DNA of 64,000 nucleotides from Prolixibacteraceae bacterium (GCA_019720755.1 CP081303.1:1922001-1986000); one strand, 5' to 3'; counted from the first letter of the stretch, positions 27,291 to 36,183 are shown. Notes: a model not told the origin generated them from the letters alone. Translations and numbers: made by a program.

Positions 27291-27356
27291 GAATCGATGG
27301 AGAATCGATGGACAAACCATGGACAAACCATGGACAAACCATGGACAAAGTACGAA
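27291..27356. repeat. array of 11-bp tandem units
   Basis: Six contiguous 11-bp units can be read: GAATCGATGGA twice, CAAACCATGGA three times, and a degenerate CAAAGTACGAA. The period stays at 11 bp although the sequence changes between units. It is intergenic and non-coding. Confidence 0.85.
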
Positions 27357-27611
27357 TGAAACCACTATGAAATAGCTTAGAAAGCATCTACCTCCTCAAT
27401 AAAGACAAGATAAAAAGCAAGACTCAAAATAGAAATGATATTAATAACCTCGGGTATCTTGACACAGGAAACACAACAAACTCATCGCCATAGACAAAAA
27501 AATAGGCACATTACACGGAATGCACCTAAAGAAGGATTGTTGTAACTCTACGAAGAGCATGAAAAAACGTATATCACTAAATTTCTGCTGCACACAACAA
27601 AATAAATTAGA

Positions 27612-27824
27612 TCAATCTAAGTCCGTTATTTGATATTGTTTTCTTCTTTCCCAAAGAATATAACCAATTACAGAGACAGAAATAAAAACAACAAAGAAAA
27701 AATCAGATATAATTGGTAAGAAACTCACCTTGTTATACAAAATGTATTGCACCCAAATATCTCCTCCTTTATACATAAAAGAAGCCATAAAGATGCCTAA
27801 TATTATTCTTAAAAAAGTTCTCAT
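27612..27824 (-). CDS. small membrane protein, paralogue of the next gene
   Basis: This 70-residue protein has two predicted membrane helices (about residues 5-20 and 38-58) and a basic C-terminal end (W-E-R-R-K-Q). It shares M-R-x-x-L-R-x-I-L, then G-G-x-x-W-x-x-Y, then a second helix and E-R-R with the gene at 27987-28202, so the two are tandem duplicates. No family is recognised. Conservation of the pattern at both ends supports that it is real despite its size. Confidence 0.6.
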   Translation of the reverse strand: MRTFLRIILGIFMASFMYKGGDIWVQYILYNKVSFLPIISDFFFVVFISVSVIGYILWERRKQYQITDLD

Positions 27825-27986
27825 ACCTAAAATATGTTTTAATAAATCAATAGATACGGGACAGCAAAGGGGATAGAATCAAAGAGGTTTGATTATTTAA
27901 CTAAAATAGATGTAGTATGTAAAGGTACTATTTATCGGAGTTATTAACTAAAATTCAACGAATAGCTAAAACTCCACACGTTTATA

Positions 27987-28202
27987 TTAAAGTTCCCATG
28001 TATGGGAACGACGACGCCTCTCCAATATGATGTTATACAATACGGTAATAACCACAACTAGAATCACGGCCCCAATAAGCTCACCTGTCATCTCCATTAG
28101 ATTAAAGCTCTCAGATTGAAAGTAATTAATCCAAACCTCACCACCTACCATTACGAAAGTGGCAATCAATGCACTTAAAATAACTCTTAACAACATTCTC
28201 AT
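27987..28202 (-). CDS. small membrane protein, tandem paralogue
   Basis: This 71-residue protein has two membrane helices (residues 6-22 and 41-60) and a basic tail (L-E-R-R-R-R). The pattern M-R-M-L-L-R-V-I-L, G-G-E-V-W-I-N-Y and E-R-R matches the gene 162 bp downstream. The short length and lack of catalytic residues suggest a structural or regulatory membrane role; nothing more can be said from sequence. Confidence 0.6.
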   Translation of the reverse strand: MRMLLRVILSALIATFVMVGGEVWINYFQSESFNLMEMTGELIGAVILVVVITVLYNIILERRRRSHTWEL

Positions 28203-28756
28203 AAGACAATATGTTTTTAACGGTAATGAATTTTAATAAAAATTAATAAACACATATGCAATATGATTAATTTACAAGAAATAATCAACTTTATGTCAGA
28301 TTAAATAAAGATGCTATTTAACATCTTTATTCATACTTAAAATAACAACCTTGGCTTGCTACTACTCATTATCGACAAACACACATTTTGTTTAAAGCAA
28401 TATTTCAATTAAACAAACAGGGCCAGCAAAGGTAAAGACATTTAGAACTGTAATACAATTTAAATAATTCGAACAAGATCGGATTAAACAATCAAATCAA
28501 ACAACAGAGAATTATATTCTCTTCAGGAAGAAACATGACTCAATTATTTACATTTTTGAAAACAACATCAGCAAAAAGTAAACATCTAAAACCCCAAATC
28601 AATAAAATTTACAAACATACAAATACCTACATATCAAAGGGATAAATTCAAATTATCATAACATCAAAAGCAAAATTAAATTTTAGACTGATCTGTTGTA
28701 AAACATTTTTCACGAAACATTGTTATGAAGTCAAATAACATAAAACCGAAAGTTAA
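28203..28756. other. intergenic region upstream of icd
   Basis: These 554 bp of AT-rich sequence lie between divergent genes. I see no open frame, RNA or notable repeat. Confidence 0.45.
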
Positions 28757-29980
28757 ATGACAAGAATAAAGGTAGTTAATCCCGTTGTAGAGTTAGATGG
28801 GGACGAAATGACTCGAATCATATGGACTAAAATCAAAGAACAGTTCATCTTTCCATATCTCGATCTAGATATTAAGTATTATGATTTAGGTATTCAAAAG
28901 AGAGATGAAACCAATGATCAGATTACAATTGAGGCAGCAGAAGCAATCAAGAGATATCATGTTGGGATAAAGTGTGCAACAATCACTCCCGATGAGAATA
29001 GAGTCGAGGAATTTGGTCTAAAAGCGATGTATAAATCCCCTAATGGCACTTTACGTAATATTATTGGAGGGACTATTTTTAGAGAACCTATTGTCATCGA
29101 TAATATTCCTAGACTAGTACCACAATGGACCAAACCAATCACAATTGGTCGTCATGCTTTTGGAGATCAATATAGGGCTACGGATTTTGTAGCAGATAAG
29201 CCAGGCAAATTCATTTCAAAATTCATTCCTGATGATGGAAGTGAACCTATTGAGATGGAAGTTTATCAATATGAAGGTCCAGGTGTTGGAATGTCTATGT
29301 ATAACACTTTAGAGTCGATCGAAGGGTTTGCACACTCTTGTTTTAAGATGGCACTTCAAAAGGGCTGGCCTCTTTATCTTTCAACCAAAAACACCATTCT
29401 GAAGAAGTATGATGGATATTTTAAGGATACCTTCCAAGAGATATTTGAGAAAGACTATAAAACTGCATTTGAAGCAGCAGGTATTACATACGAACACCGA
29501 TTAATTGATGATATGGTGGCCGCTGCAATCAAATGGGATGGAGGTTTTGTTTGGGCATGTAAAAACTATGATGGAGATGTTCAAAGTGATATTGTTGCTC
29601 AAGGGTTCGGTTCATTGGGATTAATGACTTCTGTATTGATGACTCCAGATGGAGAAATTCTTGAAGCTGAAGCAGCCCATGGAACGGTCACAAGACACTA
29701 CAGAGAACACTGCAAAGGAAATGAAACTTCAACGAATCCTATTGCTTCCATTTTTGCTTGGACAAGAGGACTCGCATTTCGAGGAAAAAAAGACAACAAT
29801 GAGGCATTAATTAATTTCTGTCAAACATTAGAGAGTGCTTGTGTCGAAACAGTAAGAGCTGGAAAGATGACAAAGGACCTAGCTCTTGCAATCCATGGAG
29901 AGAAAATGGAGAGATCTCATTATCTAGATACCGATACATTCATCAATGAGGTCAAAAAAACATTAGAGGTTCTTTTATAG
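28757..29980 (+). CDS. icd: NADP-dependent isocitrate dehydrogenase
   Basis: This 407-residue enzyme oxidises isocitrate to 2-oxoglutarate with NADP+ in the TCA cycle. It belongs to the homodimeric subfamily shared with eukaryotes, shown by the start [14 protein letters not shown], the substrate segment [10 protein letters not shown], the D-D-M-V-A-A region with metal-binding aspartates, and [10 protein letters not shown] near the cofactor site. The length is normal for the family. It precedes ferritin on the same strand, but the 141-bp gap and a separate promoter suggest independent transcription. Confidence 0.93.
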   Translation: MTRIKVVNPVVELDGDEMTRIIWTKIKEQFIFPYLDLDIKYYDLGIQKRDETNDQITIEAAEAIKRYHVGIKCATITPDENRVEEFGLKAMYKSPNGTLRNIIGGTIFREPIVIDNIPRLVPQWTKPITIGRHAFGDQYRATDFVADKPGKFISKFIPDDGSEPIEMEVYQYEGPGVGMSMYNTLESIEGFAHSCFKMALQKGWPLYLSTKNTILKKYDGYFKDTFQEIFEKDYKTAFEAAGITYEHRLIDDMVAAAIKWDGGFVWACKNYDGDVQSDIVAQGFGSLGLMTSVLMTPDGEILEAEAAHGTVTRHYREHCKGNETSTNPIASIFAWTRGLAFRGKKDNNEALINFCQTLESACVETVRAGKMTKDLALAIHGEKMERSHYLDTDTFINEVKKTLEVLL

Positions 29981-30051
29981 GGATCTTCTAGTAGTCAAGA
30001 AGTTCAATTATATTCCTTATTGAAATAAACTTCTAATGACTTAGATTGTTA

Positions 30052-30080
30052 TTGATATTTGTAATAATTGGTTATTTTTG
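30052..30080 (+). promoter_or_regulatory. promoter of the ferritin gene
   Basis: TTG (30052-30054) and TATTTTTG (30073-30080) are separated by 18 bp. This matches the Bacteroidota sigma-ABfr consensus TTG/TAnnTTTG with the right spacing, 41 bp ahead of the start codon. Confidence 0.6.
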
Positions 30081-30121
30081 AGTCAATCTGTTTTAAAAAT
30101 ACTATTTAAACACTTTATATT

Positions 30122-30622
30122 ATGATTAAAGAAGCTGTAGCAAAATCAATTAACGATCAAATTAATAAAGAGTATTATTCATCATACTTATATTTAGCTA
30201 TGTCTGCTTATTTCGAAGCAGAAGGACTAAAAGGATTTGCAAACTGGATGCGTGTTCAAGCAAAAGAAGAAGCAGATCATGCGGACAAGTTTTTTGACTA
30301 TCTTAATGATCGTGGTGGTCGTGTTCATTTAGGAGCAATCGAACAAGTTCCTTATGAATTTGGATCTGTGTTAGAAGTTTTTCAGCAGGTATTAGCACAT
30401 GAAGAACATATTACTGAATCGGTGAATAACATCATGGATGTTGCAATCAGTGAAAACGACCATGCAACTAAAAGCTTCCTACAGTGGTTTGTAGATGAAC
30501 AAGTTGAGGAGGAATCAACAGTAGGTGATATTATAAATAATTTGAAATTAATTAAAGGAGATGGTCAAGGCATCCTAATGATGGATCGTGAATTAGGTGC
30601 TAGAACATTTGTTCAAGCCTAA
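30122..30622 (+). CDS. ftnA: ferritin
   Basis: This 166-residue bacterial ferritin stores iron in a 24-subunit cage in the cytoplasm. Ferroxidase ligands are visible in the helices: Y-S-S-Y-L-Y-L-A-M-S-A-Y-F-E with E near residue 17, the K-E-E-A-D-H-A-D-K-F pair, and W-F-V-D-E-Q-V-E-E-E. No haem-binding methionine pattern of bacterioferritin is apparent. It has its own promoter and lies next to thiol peroxidase, which fits a joint role in limiting iron-driven oxidative damage. Confidence 0.93.
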   Translation: MIKEAVAKSINDQINKEYYSSYLYLAMSAYFEAEGLKGFANWMRVQAKEEADHADKFFDYLNDRGGRVHLGAIEQVPYEFGSVLEVFQQVLAHEEHITESVNNIMDVAISENDHATKSFLQWFVDEQVEEESTVGDIINNLKLIKGDGQGILMMDRELGARTFVQA

Positions 30623-30742
30623 GATCTTGAAAAGGTAAAAAGATTACCCATCTAAAAAGAAGGCGTAATAAACATTTTTATCAATTAAAATGATAGAACG
30701 TACTCCTTTTGCCATCTTCTTAGTATAATAAGATTTTACCCC

Positions 30743-30772
30743 ATTCGATAATCCATTGTTGGATTATCGAAT
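30743..30772 (+). promoter_or_regulatory. perfect hairpin in the tpx leader
   Basis: A 13-bp perfect inverted repeat (ATTCGATAATCCA, loop TTGT, then its complement) ends 17 bp before the tpx start codon. It has no T-tract, so it is not a classical terminator. It could be an operator or an mRNA structure that controls translation or stability. Confidence 0.5.
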
Positions 30773-30789
30773 ATTTAAATGTTAATGTT

Positions 30790-31290
30790 ATGAATAAGAA
30801 TAATGAGTTAGTGACTTTTGCAGGAAATCCTGTAACATTAGTTGGGACACAAGTGAAAGTTGGAGATACTGCACCTGATTTTACCGTTTTAAGAAACGAT
30901 TTAACTCCTGCAAAACTTTCTGACTTTAAAGGTAAAAAGGTTGTTATTGCTGTTTATCCTTCTATCGACACAGGGGTCTGTCAAGCACAGAACCGTAAAT
31001 TTAATGAAGAAGCTACAAAATTAGATAATACAGTCATTCTCTCTATATCTTGTGATCTTCCTTTTGCTCAAGGTCGTTTTTGTGCAACAGAAGGGTTGAA
31101 CAATATTGTGACACTTTCAGATCATAAAGATGTAGACTTTGGTACAAAATACGGTTTCTTAGTGGACGAACTTCGTCTTCTAGCTCGTGGTACGGTAGTA
31201 ATTAATGAAGAGGGGGTGATTACTTTTGTAGAGTATGTTCCTGAGATTACAAACGAACCTAATTATGCTGCTGCATTAGAAGTGCTTTAA
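30790..31290 (+). CDS. tpx: thiol peroxidase Tpx
   Basis: This 166-residue atypical 2-Cys peroxiredoxin reduces hydrogen and alkyl peroxides using thioredoxin. The peroxidatic cysteine is C64 in Y-P-S-I-D-T-G-V-C, where the usual sequence is S-x-D-T-P-V-C; the proline is replaced by glycine. The resolving cysteine is C98 in G-R-F-C-A. The length and the N-terminal F-x-G-x-P-V-x-x-x-G strand are typical. It is followed 47 bp later by a small TPR protein, before a shared terminator. A hairpin in its leader suggests specific control. Confidence 0.9.
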   Translation: MNKNNELVTFAGNPVTLVGTQVKVGDTAPDFTVLRNDLTPAKLSDFKGKKVVIAVYPSIDTGVCQAQNRKFNEEATKLDNTVILSISCDLPFAQGRFCATEGLNNIVTLSDHKDVDFGTKYGFLVDELRLLARGTVVINEEGVITFVEYVPEITNEPNYAAALEVL

Positions 31291-31337
31291 TAGTCATATC
31301 GCATATTCAATAAAGGGCAGCATTAAAATTTTATCCT

Positions 31338-31604
31338 ATGATGAAAATAGAACAGATAAAAGCATTAAGCGAACAAGGAAAACTTGATGAAGCGCTGTCA
31401 CTCATTCAAGAAGCAGAAGATAATGAAACGCTCTCTTACAAGATGCTTGAAGGAGAGATACTTTATAAGATGCAGAAATGGGGAGATGCACTGAACCTAT
31501 TTGAAGAGATCTATGCAACGCATAAAAATAAAGAAGCAAAGGTCTACTGCCAGATGATTCAAAGCATCTTAGGATACTATAATCCTGATATGCTGAACCC
31601 TTAA
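31338..31604 (+). CDS. small TPR-like protein
   Basis: This 88-residue all-helical protein contains roughly two tetratricopeptide repeats (Q-G-K-L-D-E-A-L-S-L-I, then M-Q-K-W-G-D-A-L-N-L-F-E-E-I). TPRs mediate protein contacts. It is the second gene after tpx on the same strand and ends just before a strong bidirectional terminator, so it is probably co-transcribed with tpx. The partner is unknown. Confidence 0.65.
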   Translation: MMKIEQIKALSEQGKLDEALSLIQEAEDNETLSYKMLEGEILYKMQKWGDALNLFEEIYATHKNKEAKVYCQMIQSILGYYNPDMLNP

Positions 31605-31609
31605 AAAGC

Positions 31610-31650
31610 AGAGAGGTTATCTTGAAAACAAGATAACCTCTCTCCTTTTT
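31610..31650. terminator. bidirectional rho-independent terminator
   Basis: A perfect 15-bp stem (AGAGAGGTTATCTTG and its complement) with loop AAAA is followed by CCTTTTT on plus and GCTTTTT on minus. It serves the tpx operon and the convergent hemN gene. Confidence 0.93.
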
Positions 31651-31679
31651 AAAAACAATCTCTTCTAACGAAAAAAAAT

Positions 31680-33044
31680 CTAAATCGATTTACTAAACTT
31701 ATCATTTCTCTCTGCTCTATCATGCATTCTTATATCAAATACACTACAGACATTACGAAGGAACATCTTTCCTAGTTCAGGAGTTAAGACAAAACCACGT
31801 TCATTACGCTCAATTATTCCCTCTGCTTCCATCTCTTTTAGTTGGGACAACATTTGAAATGTCATGTAGTTTACGAGATCATCATTAAAAGTAAGTTTCA
31901 TTTTACAGGCAACATCTAGTATTGTACGTTTAATAGTACGATCTTCATGTGTCAAGAAATGACCTTTAATAAATGCAGGAGTTCCAGCTTCCATACATTT
32001 CTTGTATGCCTCGATACTCTTTTCATTTTGCATATACGCCTTTCCAGCATCACTAATAGCAGATGCACCTAAACCTACAATCATATCGGCTTCAGAAGTC
32101 GTATACCCCATAAAATTACGATGAAGGGTACCATTCTCCTTTGCGATATGAAGTTTATCAGTAGTTTTCGAAAAGTGGTCCATCCCAATATCCTCATAAC
32201 CAATCTCCATTAAAAGACGCTTCCCTACTTCATAAAGAGCACGTTTTTCCTCTCCTCTAGGAATGTCATCATCAGTAAATCCTCTTTGGCCTCTCTCTTT
32301 CCAAGGGACATGGGCATAAGAGTAAAAAGCGATTCTGTCTGGATTCAGCACGCGAACCTTACGAAGTGTATCTTCAACACTTGACAACTGTTGCTTCGGA
32401 AGTCCATATATCAGATCAAAATTTACGGATTCATATCCAATAGAACGAGCCTGTTTTACGACAGTCTCAACTGTCTCATAAGATTGTATCCTATTAATCA
32501 CCTTTTGAACGGAAGGGTCAAAATCTTGAACCCCTAAACTTAAACGACGAAAACCTAGATTATATAGTGTTAGAAGATGTGCTTCTGTCGTATTATTTGG
32601 ATGTGCTTCAAAGCTAAATTCATATTCTGGATGTTTCTCACCTGATTCAATAATCGTAGACAATAGGCGTTCCAGAGAGCTTGGAGAAAAGAAAGTCGGT
32701 GTACCTCCACCTAAATGTAACTCTCTTATGATGGGACGATCTTTAAAAGTATCAAGATAAAGTTGCCACTCTTTTAGAAGCGCATCAATATAAGGAGCCT
32801 CCAAATCATGATTCTTTGTGATCACCTTTGTACAAGCACAATAGGTACACAATCGCTCACAATATGGTAAATGGATATAAATCGCAATTCCTTTAGATTT
32901 ATTAGTCTGATCAAAAGTATCTTTAATCACTTCAAACCACCTCTTACTGTCTGGTTTATCAGTATCCCAATAAGGAACAGTAGGATAACTTGTATATCGT
33001 GGAATGGGAATATTGTATTTCGCAATAAGGTCGGTAATACTCAT
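31680..33044 (-). CDS. hemN: oxygen-independent coproporphyrinogen III oxidase
   Basis: This 454-residue radical-SAM enzyme decarboxylates coproporphyrinogen III to protoporphyrinogen IX in haem synthesis without oxygen. The 4Fe-4S cluster cysteines are C62, C66 and C69 in Y-C-E-R-L-C-T-Y-C. The HemN-specific features are the N-terminal Y-N-I-P-I-P-R-Y-T-S-Y-P-T segment and the long C-terminal domain with G-L-G-A-S-A-I-S. The length agrees with true HemN rather than the shorter HemW. A promoter-like -7 box and a 19-bp palindrome precede it, suggesting redox or oxygen control. Confidence 0.92.
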   Translation of the reverse strand: MSITDLIAKYNIPIPRYTSYPTVPYWDTDKPDSKRWFEVIKDTFDQTNKSKGIAIYIHLPYCERLCTYCACTKVITKNHDLEAPYIDALLKEWQLYLDTFKDRPIIRELHLGGGTPTFFSPSSLERLLSTIIESGEKHPEYEFSFEAHPNNTTEAHLLTLYNLGFRRLSLGVQDFDPSVQKVINRIQSYETVETVVKQARSIGYESVNFDLIYGLPKQQLSSVEDTLRKVRVLNPDRIAFYSYAHVPWKERGQRGFTDDDIPRGEEKRALYEVGKRLLMEIGYEDIGMDHFSKTTDKLHIAKENGTLHRNFMGYTTSEADMIVGLGASAISDAGKAYMQNEKSIEAYKKCMEAGTPAFIKGHFLTHEDRTIKRTILDVACKMKLTFNDDLVNYMTFQMLSQLKEMEAEGIIERNERGFVLTPELGKMFLRNVCSVFDIRMHDRAERNDKFSKSI

Positions 33045-33421
33045 TCGAATCTATTTTAATAATACATTATCAACAAAGTTTTTGTTGACACTACAAAGAT
33101 AACAAACTAGGGCATGTTGTGAAAAAAGAATGGGGAATTACAAGGTTCTATAGATAGAAATTCATAACAAAAAAAGTTACTAATCCTAAATGATTCTTTC
33201 ATAAATTCATTTCGTTATAAAGAGGTTTTATTCCATTCATATGCTTGCAATCTAGCCCCAAATAAGATGTACACAATCAATAGAATAAATGTTTTGGACC
33301 AATTGTGTGACAACAGAATAGGTTGTAAAATAGAACATCATGAGATTGAAAAGCCTAAATAAGGCTTCTACAATTAGATTCGATTATGAAAAAGAGTCGA
33401 TGAGAACTCATAAAAACACAA
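33045..33421. other. intergenic region between hemN and the nucleosidase gene
   Basis: These 377 bp contain the hemN control region and, near 33351-33367, a weak hairpin (AAGCCT, loop, AGGCTT) that may end the upstream nucleosidase transcript. Nothing else is seen. Confidence 0.45.
33070..33101 (-). promoter_or_regulatory. promoter and palindrome upstream of hemN
   Basis: The minus strand carries TATCTTTG (33094-33101), a match to the -7 consensus TAnnTTTG. Directly downstream lies a perfect 8+8 bp inverted repeat, TCAACAAA-N3-TTTGTTGA (33070-33088), placed at or just after the expected transcription start and 26 bp before the hemN start codon. That is a position where a repressor would block transcription. 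A -33 element is not clear. Confidence 0.5.
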
Positions 33422-34216
33422 CTACAAGATCTTGATTATCATATCTACACTCTTTTTCGCAGCATTCTCTTTGTTAAATGTATATGTCTCTTCAGCCTCA
33501 TCATTGGCACTATCACTGATGGATCGAAAGATTAAGAATGGGGTCTTTAACTGAAAGCAAACCTGTGCTATGGCAGCACTTTCCATATCAACAGCCCATG
33601 GGGCAATTGTTTCATTTAACTCTCTCTTTTTATTACTATCGGAGATAAATTGATCCCCAGAAATTATGGTTCCAAAAAAACATCTCTCTTGAAAGTCATA
33701 TAAATTATGTGCTTTGGCTAAGAGGGATTTATCGGCATCAATATAAAGAGGTAGATCTTTATCTGTATGGATATTAGGAACAGCCCAGTTGACCATTTTA
33801 CCCATGACAAAAGTACCCAAATCATGCTGCATATATCTGGTACCAATTACAATATCTCCTGGGTGCAAAGTATCATTCATTGCCCCTGCAATACCAGTAA
33901 ATAGTATCTTAGATGGATTAAAATGATCTATTAAAAGAGTGGTAGACATAGATGAGTTTACTTTTCCAATACCACATTTTAATAATACAATAGGTTTTTT
34001 ATCAATATAGCCTGTAACAAATGGAATTTGCTGAATATACACCGTTTGTGGATTTTCTATGCGACTTAAGAACTCACTAATCTCTATTGGCATCGCCCCT
34101 ACAATCGCAACGATATCTTGACAATTTGATTTCTTATTATTTTGTAATAATTTGATAATAGTAAAAGTAACCAGTAAGATAATCGTGATAAAAATTAATA
34201 CTGCCTTATTCTTCAT
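33422..34216 (-). CDS. mtnN: 5'-methylthioadenosine/S-adenosylhomocysteine nucleosidase with N-terminal membrane segment
   Basis: This nucleoside-phosphorylase-fold enzyme cleaves adenine from MTA or SAH. Catalytic positions of MTAN are kept: the first glutamate in V-G-A-M-P-I-E-I (E45), V-D-M-E-S-A-A, and the aspartate in S-I-S-D-S-A-N. F-T-G-I-A-G-A-M is also typical. The protein is about 30 residues longer than the usual cytosolic enzyme because of a hydrophobic leader (V-L-I-F-I-T-I-I-L-L-V-T-F-T-I-I), which would anchor or export it. That location is unusual, since its substrates arise in the cytoplasm. Confidence 0.82.
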   Translation of the reverse strand: MKNKAVLIFITIILLVTFTIIKLLQNNKKSNCQDIVAIVGAMPIEISEFLSRIENPQTVYIQQIPFVTGYIDKKPIVLLKCGIGKVNSSMSTTLLIDHFNPSKILFTGIAGAMNDTLHPGDIVIGTRYMQHDLGTFVMGKMVNWAVPNIHTDKDLPLYIDADKSLLAKAHNLYDFQERCFFGTIISGDQFISDSNKKRELNETIAPWAVDMESAAIAQVCFQLKTPFLIFRSISDSANDEAEETYTFNKENAAKKSVDMIIKIL

Positions 34217-34466
34217 TTAAAATATATTTAATCGATATTTATAGAAATTGGATTGTCAATTTTGTAACTTTAGGAATCGAGTTCTGTTTCGAAGAAACAT
34301 CAAAATGGGGTTCATTTCATAATCCTATTTTATGCAAGATAATACAGTTATGCTTATCAAAAAGAACAGAAGGAATTTAAATATTAAGATTCAATAAAAT
34401 AATCATCTACAGCTCCCTTTTCACAAAGAACGAAATGTTGTATACTCACCACTTAAAGCCTAAACT

Positions 34467-35435
34467 ATGATACGTAAAAATTTGTTATGTGTATGCTTAA
34501 TTCTGTTATTCTCTTTCACTATGTTTGCAAAAGAAAAGTTTATTTTTAAAGACAGCACATTTCGCGTACTACAACTTACAGATTTGCATATTGATGCAAA
34601 AAACCCGAATCAGGATAGCTACTTCAATAAATTACTCACCATCATTAAAGCCTCTAGACCCCAATTATTATTTTTCACGGGAGACATCGTTACAGGTCAA
34701 GAGAATACTCTCGATGGTTGGAAACAGCTTCTTGCCTTTCTAGAAGAGACTCAAATACCTTACACGATGGTATTAGGAAATCATGATCCAGAAGTAGCAA
34801 AAAAGAATGAGATATACGAACTCTTAAAAAGAGGTAAATATGCGCAATACAACTATATCGAGGCATATAAAGAGCAACCTCTTTGCTATGTTATTCCAAT
34901 ATACGATAAAAAGAGGATAGTATGGAATCTTTGGGGTTTTGATAGTGGGAGCATGTCCACTGATAAACGTATTAAAGGATATGCTTGGGTATCTCAAAAA
35001 ACGATCTTCGATATAAACGATATGTACCAACAGCTTCATCCGAATGAACAAGATCACCTGGATGATTTGGCTTTCCAACACATCCCTGTACCCGAATACT
35101 CTATTGCTACGAAGAGAAAGTATAGAGACTTCCACATTGTTGGGCACTGCAAAGAAAAGGTATGTTCGCCTCAAATAAATAGTGGGCTTTTCTATTGCCT
35201 TTGGAAAAAACATTTTAAAGGTATATTTGTAGGGCATGATCATAATAATGACTACGTCTCTCAATTGTATGGTCTTCCTTTAATTTATGGAAGATGCAGT
35301 GGGGACAAAACTTGTTATGGTAAGCTTCGTATGGGGGCAAGAGTCATTGAATTGCATAAAGATCGAACCTATAAAACGTGGGTTATAGATGATCAATTAA
35401 AGAGATCAGAGATAATACAATTGCCTAAAAATTAA
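34467..35435 (+). CDS. exported calcineurin-like metallophosphoesterase
   Basis: This 322-residue protein has a signal peptide (MIRKNLLCVCLILLFSFTMFA) and the full set of two-metal phosphoesterase motifs: D-L-H-I-D, T-G-D-I-V-T-G, L-G-N-H-D-P-E, a histidine in I-V-G-H-C and G-H-D-H-N-N-D-Y. These place it among secreted purple-acid-phosphatase-like or Icc-like phosphohydrolases that hydrolyse phosphomonoesters or diesters in the periplasm. The specific substrate is unknown. It is divergent from the nucleosidase gene, and a small hydrolase follows 68 bp later. Confidence 0.85.
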   Translation: MIRKNLLCVCLILLFSFTMFAKEKFIFKDSTFRVLQLTDLHIDAKNPNQDSYFNKLLTIIKASRPQLLFFTGDIVTGQENTLDGWKQLLAFLEETQIPYTMVLGNHDPEVAKKNEIYELLKRGKYAQYNYIEAYKEQPLCYVIPIYDKKRIVWNLWGFDSGSMSTDKRIKGYAWVSQKTIFDINDMYQQLHPNEQDHLDDLAFQHIPVPEYSIATKRKYRDFHIVGHCKEKVCSPQINSGLFYCLWKKHFKGIFVGHDHNNDYVSQLYGLPLIYGRCSGDKTCYGKLRMGARVIELHKDRTYKTWVIDDQLKRSEIIQLPKN

Positions 35436-35503
35436 GATCGTTTATGCATCCAACAAAATCAAATAATAGAAATAAATCATCTATGCATTAATACTATAAT
35501 TAT

Positions 35504-36013
35504 ATGAAAACACTTTACCTACACGGACTAGAATCAACTGGACTAACACAAAAAAAAAGAGCAGTGCTCGAAAAAAATCTTAATACTAAAGATATTGATG
35601 CCCCTGTTTTCGATTACTATGAGAAAGAGGTCGAGAATAAGATATGGAACCTTTTTAATGATGGGAATTATGACCTAATAATAGGATCATCAACAGGTTC
35701 TATGGTAGCTCATAGTTTGATAGCACAAAAACCAACCAAAGCAATTCTTATAAATCCAGCATTCTCACACGAAATAGTGGACAAACTAATGCCAAATTTA
35801 ACTCGTTCTAGAGATGTGGGGGAATCCTCATTTTATGTGTTTGGAGAGTTGGATAAAACAGTTCCAAGGAATGGGACATTAGACTATCTAAATGTGATTT
35901 ATTTACCCGAAGATAGACATCTTATTGTTAAAGGGATGGAACATCAGATTCGTCCTGAAGAGATGAATGTTATATTCTCAGATACTAAAATTCGTATGTT
36001 CTTATTTAAATAA
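35504..36013 (+). CDS. YqiA-like alpha/beta hydrolase
   Basis: This 169-residue small cytoplasmic esterase-type protein starts M-K-T-L-Y-L-H-G-L-E-S, the oxyanion strand of YqiA-like hydrolases. The nucleophile elbow is G-S-S-T-G-S (G-x-S-x-G), the acid is in F-G-E-L-D-K-T-V-P, and the histidine is probably in G-M-E-H-Q-I. The length is normal for this compact family. The natural substrate is unknown. It may share a transcript with the phosphoesterase upstream. Confidence 0.75.
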   Translation: MKTLYLHGLESTGLTQKKRAVLEKNLNTKDIDAPVFDYYEKEVENKIWNLFNDGNYDLIIGSSTGSMVAHSLIAQKPTKAILINPAFSHEIVDKLMPNLTRSRDVGESSFYVFGELDKTVPRNGTLDYLNVIYLPEDRHLIVKGMEHQIRPEEMNVIFSDTKIRMFLFK

Positions 36014-36138
36014 TTAAAATATAATTGAACTAGAAAATAGAGTGTCTCTCATTCAACATCATTGCATCTCAACACATATAAACAACTGTTAGCCAACAAC
36101 AAACAAGAGACAGCCAATTGAACCAATCGAACGATTAA

Positions 36139-36167
36139 TTGTATCTATTTACATACTGGTATTTTTG
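36139..36167 (+). promoter_or_regulatory. promoter of the FadL-type gene
   Basis: TTG (36139-36141) and TATTTTTG (36160-36167) are 18 bp apart, matching the Bacteroidota consensus. The start codon is 16 bp further on, implying a very short leader. Confidence 0.6.
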
Positions 36168-36183
36168 AACTAAAACATCTGCT

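Larger units (their letters stand above)
26836..27611. other. 776-bp non-coding region upstream of arsEFG
   Basis: Besides the two palindromes, this holds a hairpin with a T-tract (26975-27002), imperfect GACAGTGTCC-type short palindromes (27165-27174, 27194-27202, 27246-27255), and the 11-bp tandem array (27291-27356). I find no gene, although the region is large for this genome. Confidence 0.5.

Noticed and set aside
34824-35264. Open frame of 146 codons antisense to the metallophosphoesterase
   Set aside because: It lies wholly inside a gene with all catalytic motifs and shows no protein-like pattern of its own.
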